Of a stretch of DNA of 64,000 bases, positions 1 through 10,101 are shown one piece after another. Within the stretch, counting starts at the first letter, position 1. Every line of letters starts with the position of its first letter. The notes under the pieces were generated by a model that saw only the letters and a list, made by a program, of their open reading frames with translations, was not told the origin of the DNA and did no database searches. Both the position numbers and the translations under genes were made by a program. This stretch comes from Blastococcus saxobsidens (GTDB lineage Bacteria; Actinomycetota; Actinomycetes; Mycobacteriales; Geodermatophilaceae), in assembly GCF_010682065.1 (NCBI RefSeq), contig NZ_JAAGWG010000006.1:174002-238001 (forward strand), in the 5' to 3' direction.

Positions 1-24
1 CGGCCCGCGGGTACGAGCGGGCCG
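1..24. terminator. GC-rich hairpin at left edge
   Basis: CGGCCCGC at 1-8 and GCGGGCCG at 17-24 form a perfect 8-bp stem around an 8-nt loop. No T-tract follows on either strand. It may be the 3' hairpin of a gene that lies outside the window. Nothing further can be said without the flanking sequence. Confidence 0.3.
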
Positions 25-183
25 TCGACGGGGCGGTGTCGTCCCGACCCCACGACCAGTGTCCTACACGTTGCCCGGGTGGTGGCTGCCGTCGGTGCAG
101 CGACGCGGCACGTCGTCCGGCGGGTCGCGGAGAACCGCTGCGACCCCTGCCCCGAGGGCGTCGGGACTGCTAGTCTGGGCGGC

Positions 184-217
184 GCGTCGGGCAGCTCCCC
201 CCGTGGCTGCCCGACGC
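184..217. terminator. 12-bp hairpin downstream of the NlpC/P60 gene
   Basis: GCGTCGGGCAGC (184-195) and GCTGCCCGACGC (206-217) are perfectly complementary around a 10-nt C-rich loop. The hairpin begins 38 nt after the stop codon of the minus-strand NlpC/P60 gene, so a factor-independent, U-tract-less terminator is likely. The rest of 1-255 shows no convincing gene. Confidence 0.55.
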
Positions 218-255
218 CTCACACTCCCGGCGCCCCTCCGGCGCCGCCCGGCCGC

Positions 256-1614
256 TCAGGCCGATGGCCGGACCGCTCCGAAGTAGGTGGAGCTCGAGGT
301 CCGCGCCGGCGAGATCGTCACGTGCTTCCCGCGGTCCGGGGCCTCGATCATCTGCCCGTTGCCGATGTAGATCGCCACGTGGGTGATCGACATGTAGTCG
401 TACCGGTCGCTGCCCCAGAACAGCAGGTCACCGGGCTGCAGGTTGCCCACGCCCACCTGCTTGGTGCGGTTGAGCCACCACTGGTCGCGGCTGGTCCCGC
501 CGATGGAGATGCCGGCGCGGGCGTAGGCGTACTGGGTCAGGCCGGAGCAGTCGAAGCCGAACACCTGGGTGTCGGGGGCGATGCCGTAGCCGGGGCCGTT
601 GCTCCCGCCGCCGCCCCACGAGTAGGCGACGCCGATCTGCGAGCGGGCGGCCGCGATGGCGGTCTGCGCAGCCGAGACCGACGGTGCACCGGCCTCGCCA
701 CCGATGGGGACCGGACGCGGGCGCGACGGCGTGGGCGTCGGGGACGGCGTGGGTGCCGGCGCGGGCGACGGCCCCGGGGCCGGGGCGGACGCCGACGGGC
801 GGGTGGTCGCGGCCTGCCGTGCCGCGGCCTGCCGGGCGGCCTCCTGCTGAGCGGCGGCCCGGGCGCCCTCCAGGCCGCTGAGCACCTGCTGCGCCTGCGC
901 GAGCTCGCCCTGCAGGGCGTCCTCCTGGGCGTCGATCGCGTCGGCCTGGGCGCGGGCGGAGACCTCCTGCGTCTGGGCGCTGTCCAGCAGCACGGCGGCC
1001 TGCGCCTGGAGCTCACCGGCCGCGGAGAGCGACTGCGTGGCGACCTGCTCGGCGTCCTTGGCCTGCACCTCGAGCACGGTCAGCTGGGCGACGACGTCGA
1101 CCCGGTGCGTGCCGGCGGCGTCGAGCAGCGCCGCGCGCTCGATGAGCTCGCCCGGTCCCTCAGCGCTCAGCAGCGCAGTCATGCCCGGGGCGGTGGTGCC
1201 CTGCATGTAGCTGTCCCGCGCGAAGGCGGCCACGTCGTCGCGTCCGCCCCGCAGCTCGGTCTCGGCGTGCGCGGCCGCGGCGGCAGCGGCGTCGGCGGCG
1301 ACCCGCGCCGTCTCGTAGGCCCCCTGCTTGTCCTCGTAGTCCTGCAGCGCGATGAGCGCCGCCTGGTGCGCGGCGTCGGCGTCGGCCCTGGCCCGCGCCA
1401 GCTGCGCGGTGATCTCCCCGACGCGCGCGGCGGCGTCGGTACGCGCCTGCTGGGCATCGGAGAGCTGGGAGTCGCTGGGGTTCCGCGGGGCGGCCGCAGC
1501 AACCCCCGGCACGGCTCCGAGGAGGAGGACGCCGGCGACCCCGATCCCGACCCCGCGGGCCGCCCAGCGGACACCTGCGCGGACCGTTCCGAACCGTGCG
1601 ACCTGCTCGCTCAC
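256..1614 (-). CDS. Secreted NlpC/P60 cell-wall peptidase with N-terminal coiled coil
   Basis: This 452-residue protein is a probable peptidoglycan D,L-endopeptidase that cuts stem peptides outside the membrane. Residues 1-42 form a signal peptide (basic start, hydrophobic core, AAAAP cleavage region). Residues about 45-260 are Ala/Gln/Glu-rich coiled coil, followed by a Pro/Ser/Ala linker (PAPTPSPTPTPS). The C-terminal NlpC/P60 domain carries the catalytic Cys in FDCSGL (about residue 356) and His in THVAIYIG (about residue 412). I chose the GTG at 1614 because GGAGGA lies 9 nt upstream; the frame stays open to 1695 without a better ribosome site. This architecture matches RipA/PcsB-like actinobacterial hydrolases, in which the coiled coil usually controls the enzyme. 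The substrate is inferred from the family. Confidence 0.92.
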   Translation of the reverse strand: MSEQVARFGTVRAGVRWAARGVGIGVAGVLLLGAVPGVAAAAPRNPSDSQLSDAQQARTDAAARVGEITAQLARARADADAAHQAALIALQDYEDKQGAYETARVAADAAAAAAAHAETELRGGRDDVAAFARDSYMQGTTAPGMTALLSAEGPGELIERAALLDAAGTHRVDVVAQLTVLEVQAKDAEQVATQSLSAAGELQAQAAVLLDSAQTQEVSARAQADAIDAQEDALQGELAQAQQVLSGLEGARAAAQQEAARQAAARQAATTRPSASAPAPGPSPAPAPTPSPTPTPSRPRPVPIGGEAGAPSVSAAQTAIAAARSQIGVAYSWGGGGSNGPGYGIAPDTQVFGFDCSGLTQYAYARAGISIGGTSRDQWWLNRTKQVGVGNLQPGDLLFWGSDRYDYMSITHVAIYIGNGQMIEAPDRGKHVTISPARTSSSTYFGAVRPSA

Positions 1615-1666
1615 GAACCTGACTCCTCCGTTGGCCGATACGACCCCGGAGGGCGTGCCGGTCGGC

Positions 1667-1700
1667 GACTGGTGTCGTGCACCCGTCGGGTGCACCAGTC
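1667..1700 (-). promoter_or_regulatory. Bulged stem-loop in the leader of the NlpC/P60 gene
   Basis: Read on the minus strand, GACTGGT pairs with ACCAGTC and GCACCC pairs with GGGTGC around a GAC triloop, with a 5-nt bulge on the 3' side. The element lies 53-86 nt upstream of the chosen GTG start. It may be a leader structure or part of the promoter region. It does not match the c-di-AMP riboswitch that often precedes such genes in actinobacteria. Confidence 0.4.
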
Positions 1701-1746
1701 CCGGATCGACCAGATCGGGTGAGGAGCGGAGGGGTCGGCGACGTCG

Positions 1747-1766
1747 TCTCCCCCCGAGGGGGGAGA
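1747..1766. terminator. Hairpin downstream of the acyl-CoA synthetase gene
   Basis: TCTCCCCC, a CGAG loop and GGGGGAGA form a perfect 8-bp stem. It lies 43-62 nt beyond the minus-strand stop codon at 1809. No T-tract follows. It probably terminates the synthetase transcript before the NlpC/P60 promoter. Confidence 0.5.
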
Positions 1767-1808
1767 TGACACGGACGGGCTACGAGGCCCGCGCCGGGGA
1801 GCGCGGCG

Positions 1809-3344
1809 TCAGTTCACCTGGCGCTCCGAGCCGGACCAGAAGTCCTGCCGGAGCTTGAACTTCTGGATCTTGCCGGTGGCGGTGCGGGCCAGCTCGTCGC
1901 GGAACTCGACCCGCTTGGGCGCCTTGTAGCCGGCGATCCGCGCCTTGCAGTGGGCGATGATGTCGGCCTCGGTGGCCTGCTCCCCCTCGGCGAGCACGAC
2001 GATCGCCGTCACCAGCTCGCCCCACTTCTCGTCGGGGACGCCGATGACCGCGACCTCGGCGACCGCCGGGTGGCTGAAGACGACGTCCTCCACCTCGATC
2101 GAGGAGACGTTCTCCCCACCGGTGATGATCACGTCCTTCTTGCGGTCGGAGATGGTCAGGTAGCCGTCCTGGTCCAGCGAACCGCCGTCGCCGGTGTGGA
2201 ACCAGTCGTCCGCCAGCGCCTCCGCCGAGGCGTCGGGGTTCTCCCAGTAGCCGGCCAGCACGGTGTTGCTCCGCGCCAGCACCTCGCCGGACTCGCTGAT
2301 CTGCAGCCGGGTGCCCAGGGACGGGACACCGGCGCGCGACAGCGACCGCGCCCGCTCCTCCGGCTCCAGCCCGTCGGTCTCCGCGCGCGGACGGTTGATC
2401 GTCAGCAGCGGGGCGGTCTCGGTCAGGCCGTAGATCTGGTTGAACTCCCACCCGAGCTCGGCCTCGACCCGGGCGATGGTCCGCGACGGCGGCGGTGCGC
2501 CGGCGACGATGATCCGCACCCGGTCGCGTCCGGGGATCTCGCCGTCCCAGTCGGCGGCGGCGTCCAGGACGGCGTTCCAGACCGCCGGCGCCCCGGCCAT
2601 GACCGTGACGCCGTGCTGGTCGACGCGGCGGAGGATCTCGGCGCCGTCGATCTTGCGGATCACCACCTGGCGGGCGCCCACCCCGGCCATCGCGTAGGGC
2701 AGTCCCCAGCCGTTGCAGTGGAACATCGGCAGCGTGTGCATGTAGACGTCGCGGTCGGAGATCTGCATGTGCATGCCGAAGGTGACCGCGTTGACCCAGA
2801 TGTTGCGGTGGGTCATCTGCACGCCCTTGGGCCGCGCCGTCGTCCCGCTCGTGTAGTTGATGGTGGCGGTGGCGTCCTCGTCCGGTTCCGCCCACGGCCG
2901 CGGCTCGGTGTCGTGGCGCAGCAGCTGCTCGTACTCCTCCCCCGTGCCGAACCGGTGCTCGGCGCGCACGCCCTTGAGCGACGTCTCCAGCTCCGGGTCG
3001 ACCAGCAGGACCCGGGCGCCGGAGTGCCCGACGATGTAGGTGACCTCCTCCGGCGAGAGCCGGAAGTTGATCGGCACGGCCACCCGGCCCGAGGACGGCA
3101 CGGACAGCAGCAGCTCCAGCAGGCGGGCGGAGTTGTGGCTGACGATCGCCACCCGCTCCCCCTCGCCGATGCCCAGCTCGTCCAGCCCGGCCTGCAGGGC
3201 GCGACCGCGCCGGGCCACCTCGCGGTAGGAGACCTCGCCCAGCGACGGGGCGGGCTGGGTCGGCTCGTCGACGACGCCGACCCGGTCGCCGTAGACCAGT
3301 TCGGCCCGGTCCAGGAAGTCGCGGGAGGTCAGAGGCACGCGCAT
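1809..3344 (-). CDS. Acyl-CoA synthetase (AMP-dependent ligase, FadD-like)
   Basis: This 511-residue enzyme of the ANL superfamily should activate a carboxylic or fatty acid as acyl-AMP and transfer it to CoA. The AMP-binding P-loop reads TSGTTARPKG (about residue 165), with Ala where Gly is usual. Other family motifs are YGLTET, FHTGDGGSLDQDGYLTI, DRKKDVIITGGENV and the C-terminal lysine motif TATGKIQK. The length is normal for medium/long-chain ligases. The ATG at 3344 is preceded by GAGGAG about 6 nt upstream. It stands alone, with a -10 box near 3400. The substrate cannot be read from the sequence; the GGENV form is common in medium-chain and aromatic acyl ligases. Confidence 0.93.
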   Translation of the reverse strand: MRVPLTSRDFLDRAELVYGDRVGVVDEPTQPAPSLGEVSYREVARRGRALQAGLDELGIGEGERVAIVSHNSARLLELLLSVPSSGRVAVPINFRLSPEEVTYIVGHSGARVLLVDPELETSLKGVRAEHRFGTGEEYEQLLRHDTEPRPWAEPDEDATATINYTSGTTARPKGVQMTHRNIWVNAVTFGMHMQISDRDVYMHTLPMFHCNGWGLPYAMAGVGARQVVIRKIDGAEILRRVDQHGVTVMAGAPAVWNAVLDAAADWDGEIPGRDRVRIIVAGAPPPSRTIARVEAELGWEFNQIYGLTETAPLLTINRPRAETDGLEPEERARSLSRAGVPSLGTRLQISESGEVLARSNTVLAGYWENPDASAEALADDWFHTGDGGSLDQDGYLTISDRKKDVIITGGENVSSIEVEDVVFSHPAVAEVAVIGVPDEKWGELVTAIVVLAEGEQATEADIIAHCKARIAGYKAPKRVEFRDELARTATGKIQKFKLRQDFWSGSERQVN

Positions 3345-3397
3345 GCCGGCTCCTCGAGGCGGGGCCGGTCGGGCCGGCCGTCGACGTGGTCGCCGTC

Positions 3398-3403
3398 ACG
3401 CTA
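3398..3403 (-). promoter_or_regulatory. -10 box for the acyl-CoA synthetase gene
   Basis: On the minus strand this reads TAGCGT, an actinobacterial TANNNT -10 hexamer. The predicted start site is near 3391, giving a leader of about 47 nt that contains the GAGGAG ribosome site. No clear -35 box was seen. Confidence 0.4.
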
Positions 3404-3444
3404 TCGGCCACCGACGACGCCGACGACCCGGTCCACCCGGCCCT

Positions 3445-3532
3445 CCCGGAATGATCAGGAGACCTGATCGTTCCGGGTCCTGGCTCGGCACCGATGGTGA
3501 GCCAGGACCCGGAACGGCGAGCCAGGACGCGG
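3445..3532. repeat. Compound palindromes with a shared arm downstream of the sirtuin gene
   Basis: Hairpin 1 (3445-3477) has outer arms CCCGGAA/TTCCGGG and inner arms GATCAGG/CCTGATC with an AGA loop. Hairpin 2 (3469-3516) has perfect 18-bp arms, CGTTCCGGGTCCTGGCTC and its complement. The two share bases 3469-3477, so they cannot form together on one strand. GAGCCAGGAC(C/G)CGG is repeated directly at 3499 and 3519, exactly 20 bp apart. The element begins within one base of the sirtuin stop codon (3533). It could be a terminator, a REP-like palindrome or a switch. Confidence 0.6.
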
Positions 3533-4294
3533 TCAGGCGGGGGCGGCGAGCAGCGGCGGGAGCGCCGTCCCGATGGGCTCGGTGACGACCAGGTCGGCGA
3601 CGTCGTCGTACGGCGTCGGCTCGGCGTTGACGACGACGACGCGGGCCCCGTGCCGGGCGGCGAGGTCGACCAGCCCGGCCGCCGGGTGCACGGTCAGCGA
3701 CGTCCCGACGGCGAGGAACACGTCGCAGTCCGCCGCGGCGTCGACGGCGGCCTCGATGACCGCCGGGTCCAGCATCTGCCCGAAGCTGATGGTGGCCGAC
3801 TTCAGCATGCCGCCGCAGACGAGGCAGGCCGGATCGGGCTCACCCGCGGCGACCCGGGCCAAGGCATCGTCCATGGACGTGCGGTCCCCGCAGCCCAGGC
3901 ACTCGACCTCGTGGACGGTGCCGTGGATCTCCAGCACCCGTTCCGGGGTCGACCCCGCGGCCTGGTGCAGCCCGTCGACGTTCTGGGTGATCAGCGTGCG
4001 CAGCCGCCCCTGCCGCTCGAGGCCGACCAGCGCGTCGTGACCGGCGTTGGGGCGGATGTCGAGCGCGCCCATGTCGCGGCGCATGAGCCATGCCCGGCGC
4101 CGGATGTCGGGGTCGGCCACGTAGTAGGACAGCGTCACGAGCTTCTCGGCGTCCGGGTCGCGCGTCCAGACGCCGTTGGGCCCGCGGTAGTCGGGGATGC
4201 CGCTGTCGGTGGAGATGCCCGCGCCGGTGAGCACGGTGATGCGCGCGGCCGCGCTGAGCCAGTCGGGCAGGGGGTCGGGGACGGCGCCGGTCAC
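3533..4294 (-). CDS. NAD-dependent protein deacylase (sirtuin)
   Basis: This 253-residue Sir2-family enzyme should remove acyl groups from protein lysines using NAD. Visible motifs are GAGISTDSGIPDYRG (NAD site, about residues 22-36), TQNVDGLH, the catalytic His in EIHGTVH, two CxxC zinc pairs (CLGC and CLVC) and GTSLTVHPAAGL. The length is typical of bacterial sirtuins. The GTG start at 4294 overlaps the stop codon of the upstream PAP2 gene as GTGA, so translation is probably coupled. No linked acetyltransferase or acetyl-CoA synthetase suggests a specific target. The compound palindrome at 3445-3532 follows immediately. Confidence 0.93.
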   Translation of the reverse strand: MTGAVPDPLPDWLSAAARITVLTGAGISTDSGIPDYRGPNGVWTRDPDAEKLVTLSYYVADPDIRRRAWLMRRDMGALDIRPNAGHDALVGLERQGRLRTLITQNVDGLHQAAGSTPERVLEIHGTVHEVECLGCGDRTSMDDALARVAAGEPDPACLVCGGMLKSATISFGQMLDPAVIEAAVDAAADCDVFLAVGTSLTVHPAAGLVDLAARHGARVVVVNAEPTPYDDVADLVVTEPIGTALPPLLAAPA

Positions 4295-5304
4295 GCCCGC
4301 CACGGTAGGGCGGGCAGGCGCAGGGCCGCCCCCTGGAGCACCCGGCGCCCGGCGCGCTCCATCGACGGCATGAGGAGCACGACGCCGACGGCGTAGGCGG
4401 CCCCGAGGAGGGTGTCGACGACGTAGTGCTCGCCGCCCCAGACCAGGACGAACGGCATCGTGACGGCGTAGGCCACGAGCACCGCCCGCTGCCACCACCA
4501 CCGCGCCATCGGCAGCAGCACCGCGCACATGAGCACGGCGAACGCGGTGTGCAGCGACGGCACCGCAGCCACGAGGTTCACCTGGCCCTGGCCGTGGTCG
4601 AGCAGCACGCCGGCCTTCGGCAGCCCCAGCACCGACCAGCCGGAGCTGGTGATCCGGGCGACCGGCTCGATGACCCCCTCCTTGGCGGCCAGCCAGGGCG
4701 GCGCCGCGGGGTAGAGCACGTAGGTGGTCAGGCCGGCGACCGACAGCGCCACGACCAGCCGGGCGCACCGCGCCCAGCGTTCACGGTTGCGCACCCACAG
4801 CACGGCCAGCACGACCGGGGTCACGACGAAGTGGCTGCTGTAGACCAGCGTCGCGAGCGCCTTCCACCAGTCGGCCTGCACCTGCTCCTGCAGCCAGACC
4901 GTGGGCAGCACGCCGCCGCCGAACCACCGGTCGGCGTCGGCCAGCTCCTGGACGGCGACCGGCATGCCGAGACCGTCGGCCAGTCCACGGCTGGCGTCGT
5001 AGGCGAGCAGGGCGGCGACCAGCGGCAGCCAGTCGGCCAGCAGGCGCCCGACCCGCCGGGCCCCCTGCGTGGCGGCGTGCACGCCGAGGCCGCCGATGAC
5101 CCAGCCGAGCAGCACGACGCGGTCGGTGGGCAGCCCGCGGACGGCGCAGGTGGCGGCGAACGCCACGGCGAGCCCCACCCACAGCACGACGGGCAGCCAC
5201 GCGGGGCCGACCCGCCGGCCCGGCTCCGCAGCGGGACGGAGGGCCCGGGCCACGGCGGGAGGAGCCGGGGCCACGAGGGGTGCCGGTGAGTCGACCACGG
5301 TCAT
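4291..5304 (-). CDS. PAP2-superfamily integral membrane phosphatase/transferase
   Basis: This 337-residue protein has several hydrophobic helices and PAP2-like active-site motifs on the outer face: VPSLHTAFA (PSxH) and GGEHYVVDTLLGA (HxxxD). These fit the inositolphosphotransferase or AUR1-like branch, which uses PSLH rather than PSGH. The likely substrate is a lipid phosphate or phosphoinositol lipid headgroup, which is inference only. I chose the ATG at 5304 over the longer frame to 5493 because a TACCGT -10 box lies just upstream, making a near-leaderless mRNA likely. The stop overlaps the sirtuin start. Confidence 0.82.
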   Translation of the reverse strand: MTVVDSPAPLVAPAPPAVARALRPAAEPGRRVGPAWLPVVLWVGLAVAFAATCAVRGLPTDRVVLLGWVIGGLGVHAATQGARRVGRLLADWLPLVAALLAYDASRGLADGLGMPVAVQELADADRWFGGGVLPTVWLQEQVQADWWKALATLVYSSHFVVTPVVLAVLWVRNRERWARCARLVVALSVAGLTTYVLYPAAPPWLAAKEGVIEPVARITSSGWSVLGLPKAGVLLDHGQGQVNLVAAVPSLHTAFAVLMCAVLLPMARWWWQRAVLVAYAVTMPFVLVWGGEHYVVDTLLGAAYAVGVVLLMPSMERAGRRVLQGAALRLPALPWRA

Positions 5305-5312
5305 GGCGCCGG

Positions 5313-5318
5313 ACGGTA
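5313..5318 (-). promoter_or_regulatory. -10 box giving a near-leaderless PAP2-sirtuin mRNA
   Basis: The minus strand reads TACCGT, then 8 nt, then the ATG at 5304. Transcription would start within one or two bases of the start codon. Confidence 0.5.
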
Positions 5319-5448
5319 ACGGTGCGTACCGCCCGGTGGGGAGGCTGCGCCCCGGCTCGCCGCCGATTCGCACGCAGGAGTGACAGCTGCGCCCGCACGG
5401 ACGGATGGGACGCCCTGGACCGGACCCCCTCGCAGCGTTTCGCGAGCC

Positions 5449-5462
5449 GTGACACAGGTCAC
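5449..5462. promoter_or_regulatory. CRP-family-like site upstream of acnA
   Basis: GTGAC-ACAG-GTCAC is a 14-bp inverted repeat that contains the GTGA-N6-TCAC core of CRP/GlxR sites. The outermost consensus T and A are both replaced by C. It lies 106 bp before the acnA start codon in the divergent intergenic region 5305-5567. Confidence 0.4.
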
Positions 5463-5567
5463 CGGGTGAGGGAAGGGTCGCCTGACCGGTCACTCCGCGC
5501 GCCGAGCTGGGATGATCGTGGGTGGTAAACCAGCGCAGACGAACCAGCGAGGGGTAGGCGCAGAGAA

Positions 5568-8434
<2,867 letters not shown>

Positions 8435-8435
<1 letters not shown>

Positions 8436-9196
8436 TGGACCTGGGCCTGGGCGGTCGCGGATACCTGCTCACCGGCGCGAGCCGGGGGCTGGGGTTCGCC
8501 ACCGCCCAGGCCCTCGTCCAGGACGGGGCGCGGGTGCTGCTCAGCTCCCGCTCCCCCGACGCCGTGGACGCCGCCGTCGCCTCCCTCGGAGGGGCGCCGG
8601 CGGCGTCCGGCGTCCCGGCCGACCTCGCCGCCCCGGACGCCGCCGAGCGGCTGGTCGCCGAGGCCACGGAGCGCCTCGGCCGGGTCGACGGCCTGCTGCT
8701 GAGCGTCGGCGGGCCGGCTCAGGGCTCGGTGCTGGAGACGTCGGAGGACGACTGGCGGGCGGCGGTCGAGAGCGTGCTGCTCGGTCCGCTGCGGCTGGTG
8801 CGCACGCTGGTCCCCCACCTCGGCGAGGGCGCCTCGATCGTCTTCGTGCTGTCGACGTCGGTGCGCCAGCCGATCCGCCACCTCGCCATCTCCAACGCCC
8901 TGCGCCCCGGCCTGGCGATGACGGCCAAGGCGCTCGCCGACGAGCTGGGGCCGCGCGGCATCCGGGTCAACGGCCTGATGCCCGGCAGCGTGGCGACCGA
9001 CCGGATCGCCGAGATCGAGGCCGCCTCCGGGGATCCGGAGGGCATGCGCGCCCGTACCGAGGCGGCGATCCCGCTGGGCCGGGTGGGCGAGCCCGCGGAG
9101 TTCGGCCGCACGGCCGCCTTCCTCCTCTCCCCCGCCGCCTCCTTCGTCACGGGCGCGATGGTGCCGGTCGACGGCGGCGCCACCAGGGCCCTGTGA
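8435..9196 (+). CDS. SDR-fold protein lacking the usual YxxxK catalytic motif
   Basis: This 253-residue protein of the short-chain dehydrogenase/reductase superfamily resembles FabG-type 3-oxoacyl reductases in length. The Rossmann motif TGASRGLG is intact (residues about 13-20). The conserved NNAG is replaced by LSVGG. At the catalytic site, S-T-S is followed by LAISNALRPG where YSASK would normally lie, so both Tyr and Lys are missing. A family of SDRs with SNxLR at this site exists, so it need not be dead, but its reaction is unknown. The ATG overlaps the acnA stop by one base and the stop overlaps the next start as GTGA, so the three genes are coupled. Confidence 0.88.
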
Positions 9197-9909
9197 CTGC
9201 GCAGCCACCGGTCCTGGTCGCCTGCGCGCACGGGACCCGCAACCCGACCGGCCGCCGGCTGATCGCCGAGCTGGCCCTGGCCGCCCGTGCGCTGCGGCCG
9301 GGACTGGTCACCACCGCGGCCTTCGTCGACGTGCAGCCACCCACCGTCGTCGACGTGGTGGCCGGGCTGTCCGCCGACGACCGGGCAGCCGTGGTGGTGC
9401 CGCTGCTGCTGTCGGGTGGCTACCACGTGCACGTCGACATCGCCCAGGCCGTGGCCGGAGCTCCCGGGACCGTCGCGGCGCGGCCGCTGGGGCCCGACCC
9501 CCGGCTGGCCGCCGTGCTGCACGACCGGCTGGTGGAAGCCGGTGCCGACCCCCGTGACCCGCTGACCGCGGTGGTGCTCGCGGCGGCCGGGTCCAGCGAC
9601 CCGCGCTCGGTCGCCGACGTCGAGAACACCGCTGGCCTGCTGCAGCGCTCGTGGGCCGGGCCGGTGACCACCGGCTACGGATCGGCCGCGCAGCCGCCGG
9701 TGCCCGACGCGGTCGCGGCCGCGCGCCGGGCCGGGGCCGAGCGGGTCGTCGTCGCCTCCTACCTGCTGGCGCCCGGGCACTTCCACGACAAGCTGGGCGG
9801 CGCAGGGGCCGACGTCGTCACCGCTCCGTTGCTGCCCGACGAGCGGATCGCCGCCGTCCTGCTCGACCGCTACGACGCGGCGACCGGCGGACCGCCGTCC
9901 GCCCGCTAG
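9193..9909 (+). CDS. CbiX/SirB-type chelatase family protein
   Basis: This 238-residue protein has two CbiX/SirB-like halves, like sirohydrochlorin ferro- or cobalto-chelatases that insert a metal into tetrapyrroles. The N-terminal half has CAHGTRNP and GGYHVHVD, with candidate metal-binding histidines. The C-terminal half has AAAGSSDP and APGHFHDKL. The start is the GTG at 9193 inside the SDR stop (GTGA overlap). No cobalamin or siroheme genes are nearby, so metal and product are unassigned. A link to Fe supply for aconitase upstream is possible but unproven. Confidence 0.87.
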   Translation: MTAQPPVLVACAHGTRNPTGRRLIAELALAARALRPGLVTTAAFVDVQPPTVVDVVAGLSADDRAAVVVPLLLSGGYHVHVDIAQAVAGAPGTVAARPLGPDPRLAAVLHDRLVEAGADPRDPLTAVVLAAAGSSDPRSVADVENTAGLLQRSWAGPVTTGYGSAAQPPVPDAVAAARRAGAERVVVASYLLAPGHFHDKLGGAGADVVTAPLLPDERIAAVLLDRYDAATGGPPSAR

Positions 9910-9912
9910 CGT
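9907..9912 (+). promoter_or_regulatory. -10 box for the 54-aa membrane protein
   Basis: TAGCGT begins with the TAG stop codon of the chelatase gene and is followed by 7 nt and then the ATG at 9920. This predicts a leaderless transcript starting at or next to the start codon. Confidence 0.45.
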
Positions 9913-9919
9913 CCCGGGC

Positions 9920-10084
9920 ATGCTGTCGCTGATCGGGCTCCTCACCTACCTCCTGATGGTCGCACTGTTCCTGGGCGCCCTGTACTGGGTGGTGAACCGC
10001 GCGGTGCTGCACGCCCTGCGCAGCCACCACGAGGAGGTGCGCCGGGGGGCGCGACCGCAGGGGAGCTCGTTCCCGCAGACCTGA
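9920..10084 (+). CDS. Small single-pass membrane protein, 54 aa
   Basis: The 55-codon frame runs from ATG at 9920 to TGA at 10084. Residues about 2-25 are a hydrophobic helix (LSLIGLLTYLLMVALFLGAL), followed by a basic, His-rich tail (HALRSHHEEVRRGARPQGSS). I do not recognise the family. Support comes from the TAGCGT -10 box 7 nt upstream and from its position filling the convergent gap before fahA with only 17 bp to spare. The function is unknown. Confidence 0.5.
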   Translation: MLSLIGLLTYLLMVALFLGALYWVVNRAVLHALRSHHEEVRRGARPQGSSFPQT

Positions 10085-10101
10085 GCCGGCGGCCATCCCG
10101 A

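Noticed and set aside
79..1722. 547-aa frame opposite the NlpC/P60 gene and many similar long frames opposite or beside real genes
   Set aside because: Very high GC keeps antisense frames open. Their translations are Arg/Pro/Gly/Asp-rich, lack domains and lie over strongly supported genes.
1615..1808. Possible c-di-AMP (ydaO) riboswitch upstream of the NlpC/P60 gene
   Set aside because: The conserved GACCCGAACCCGACAGC-like 3' core and the typical length are absent; only a single bulged hairpin is visible.
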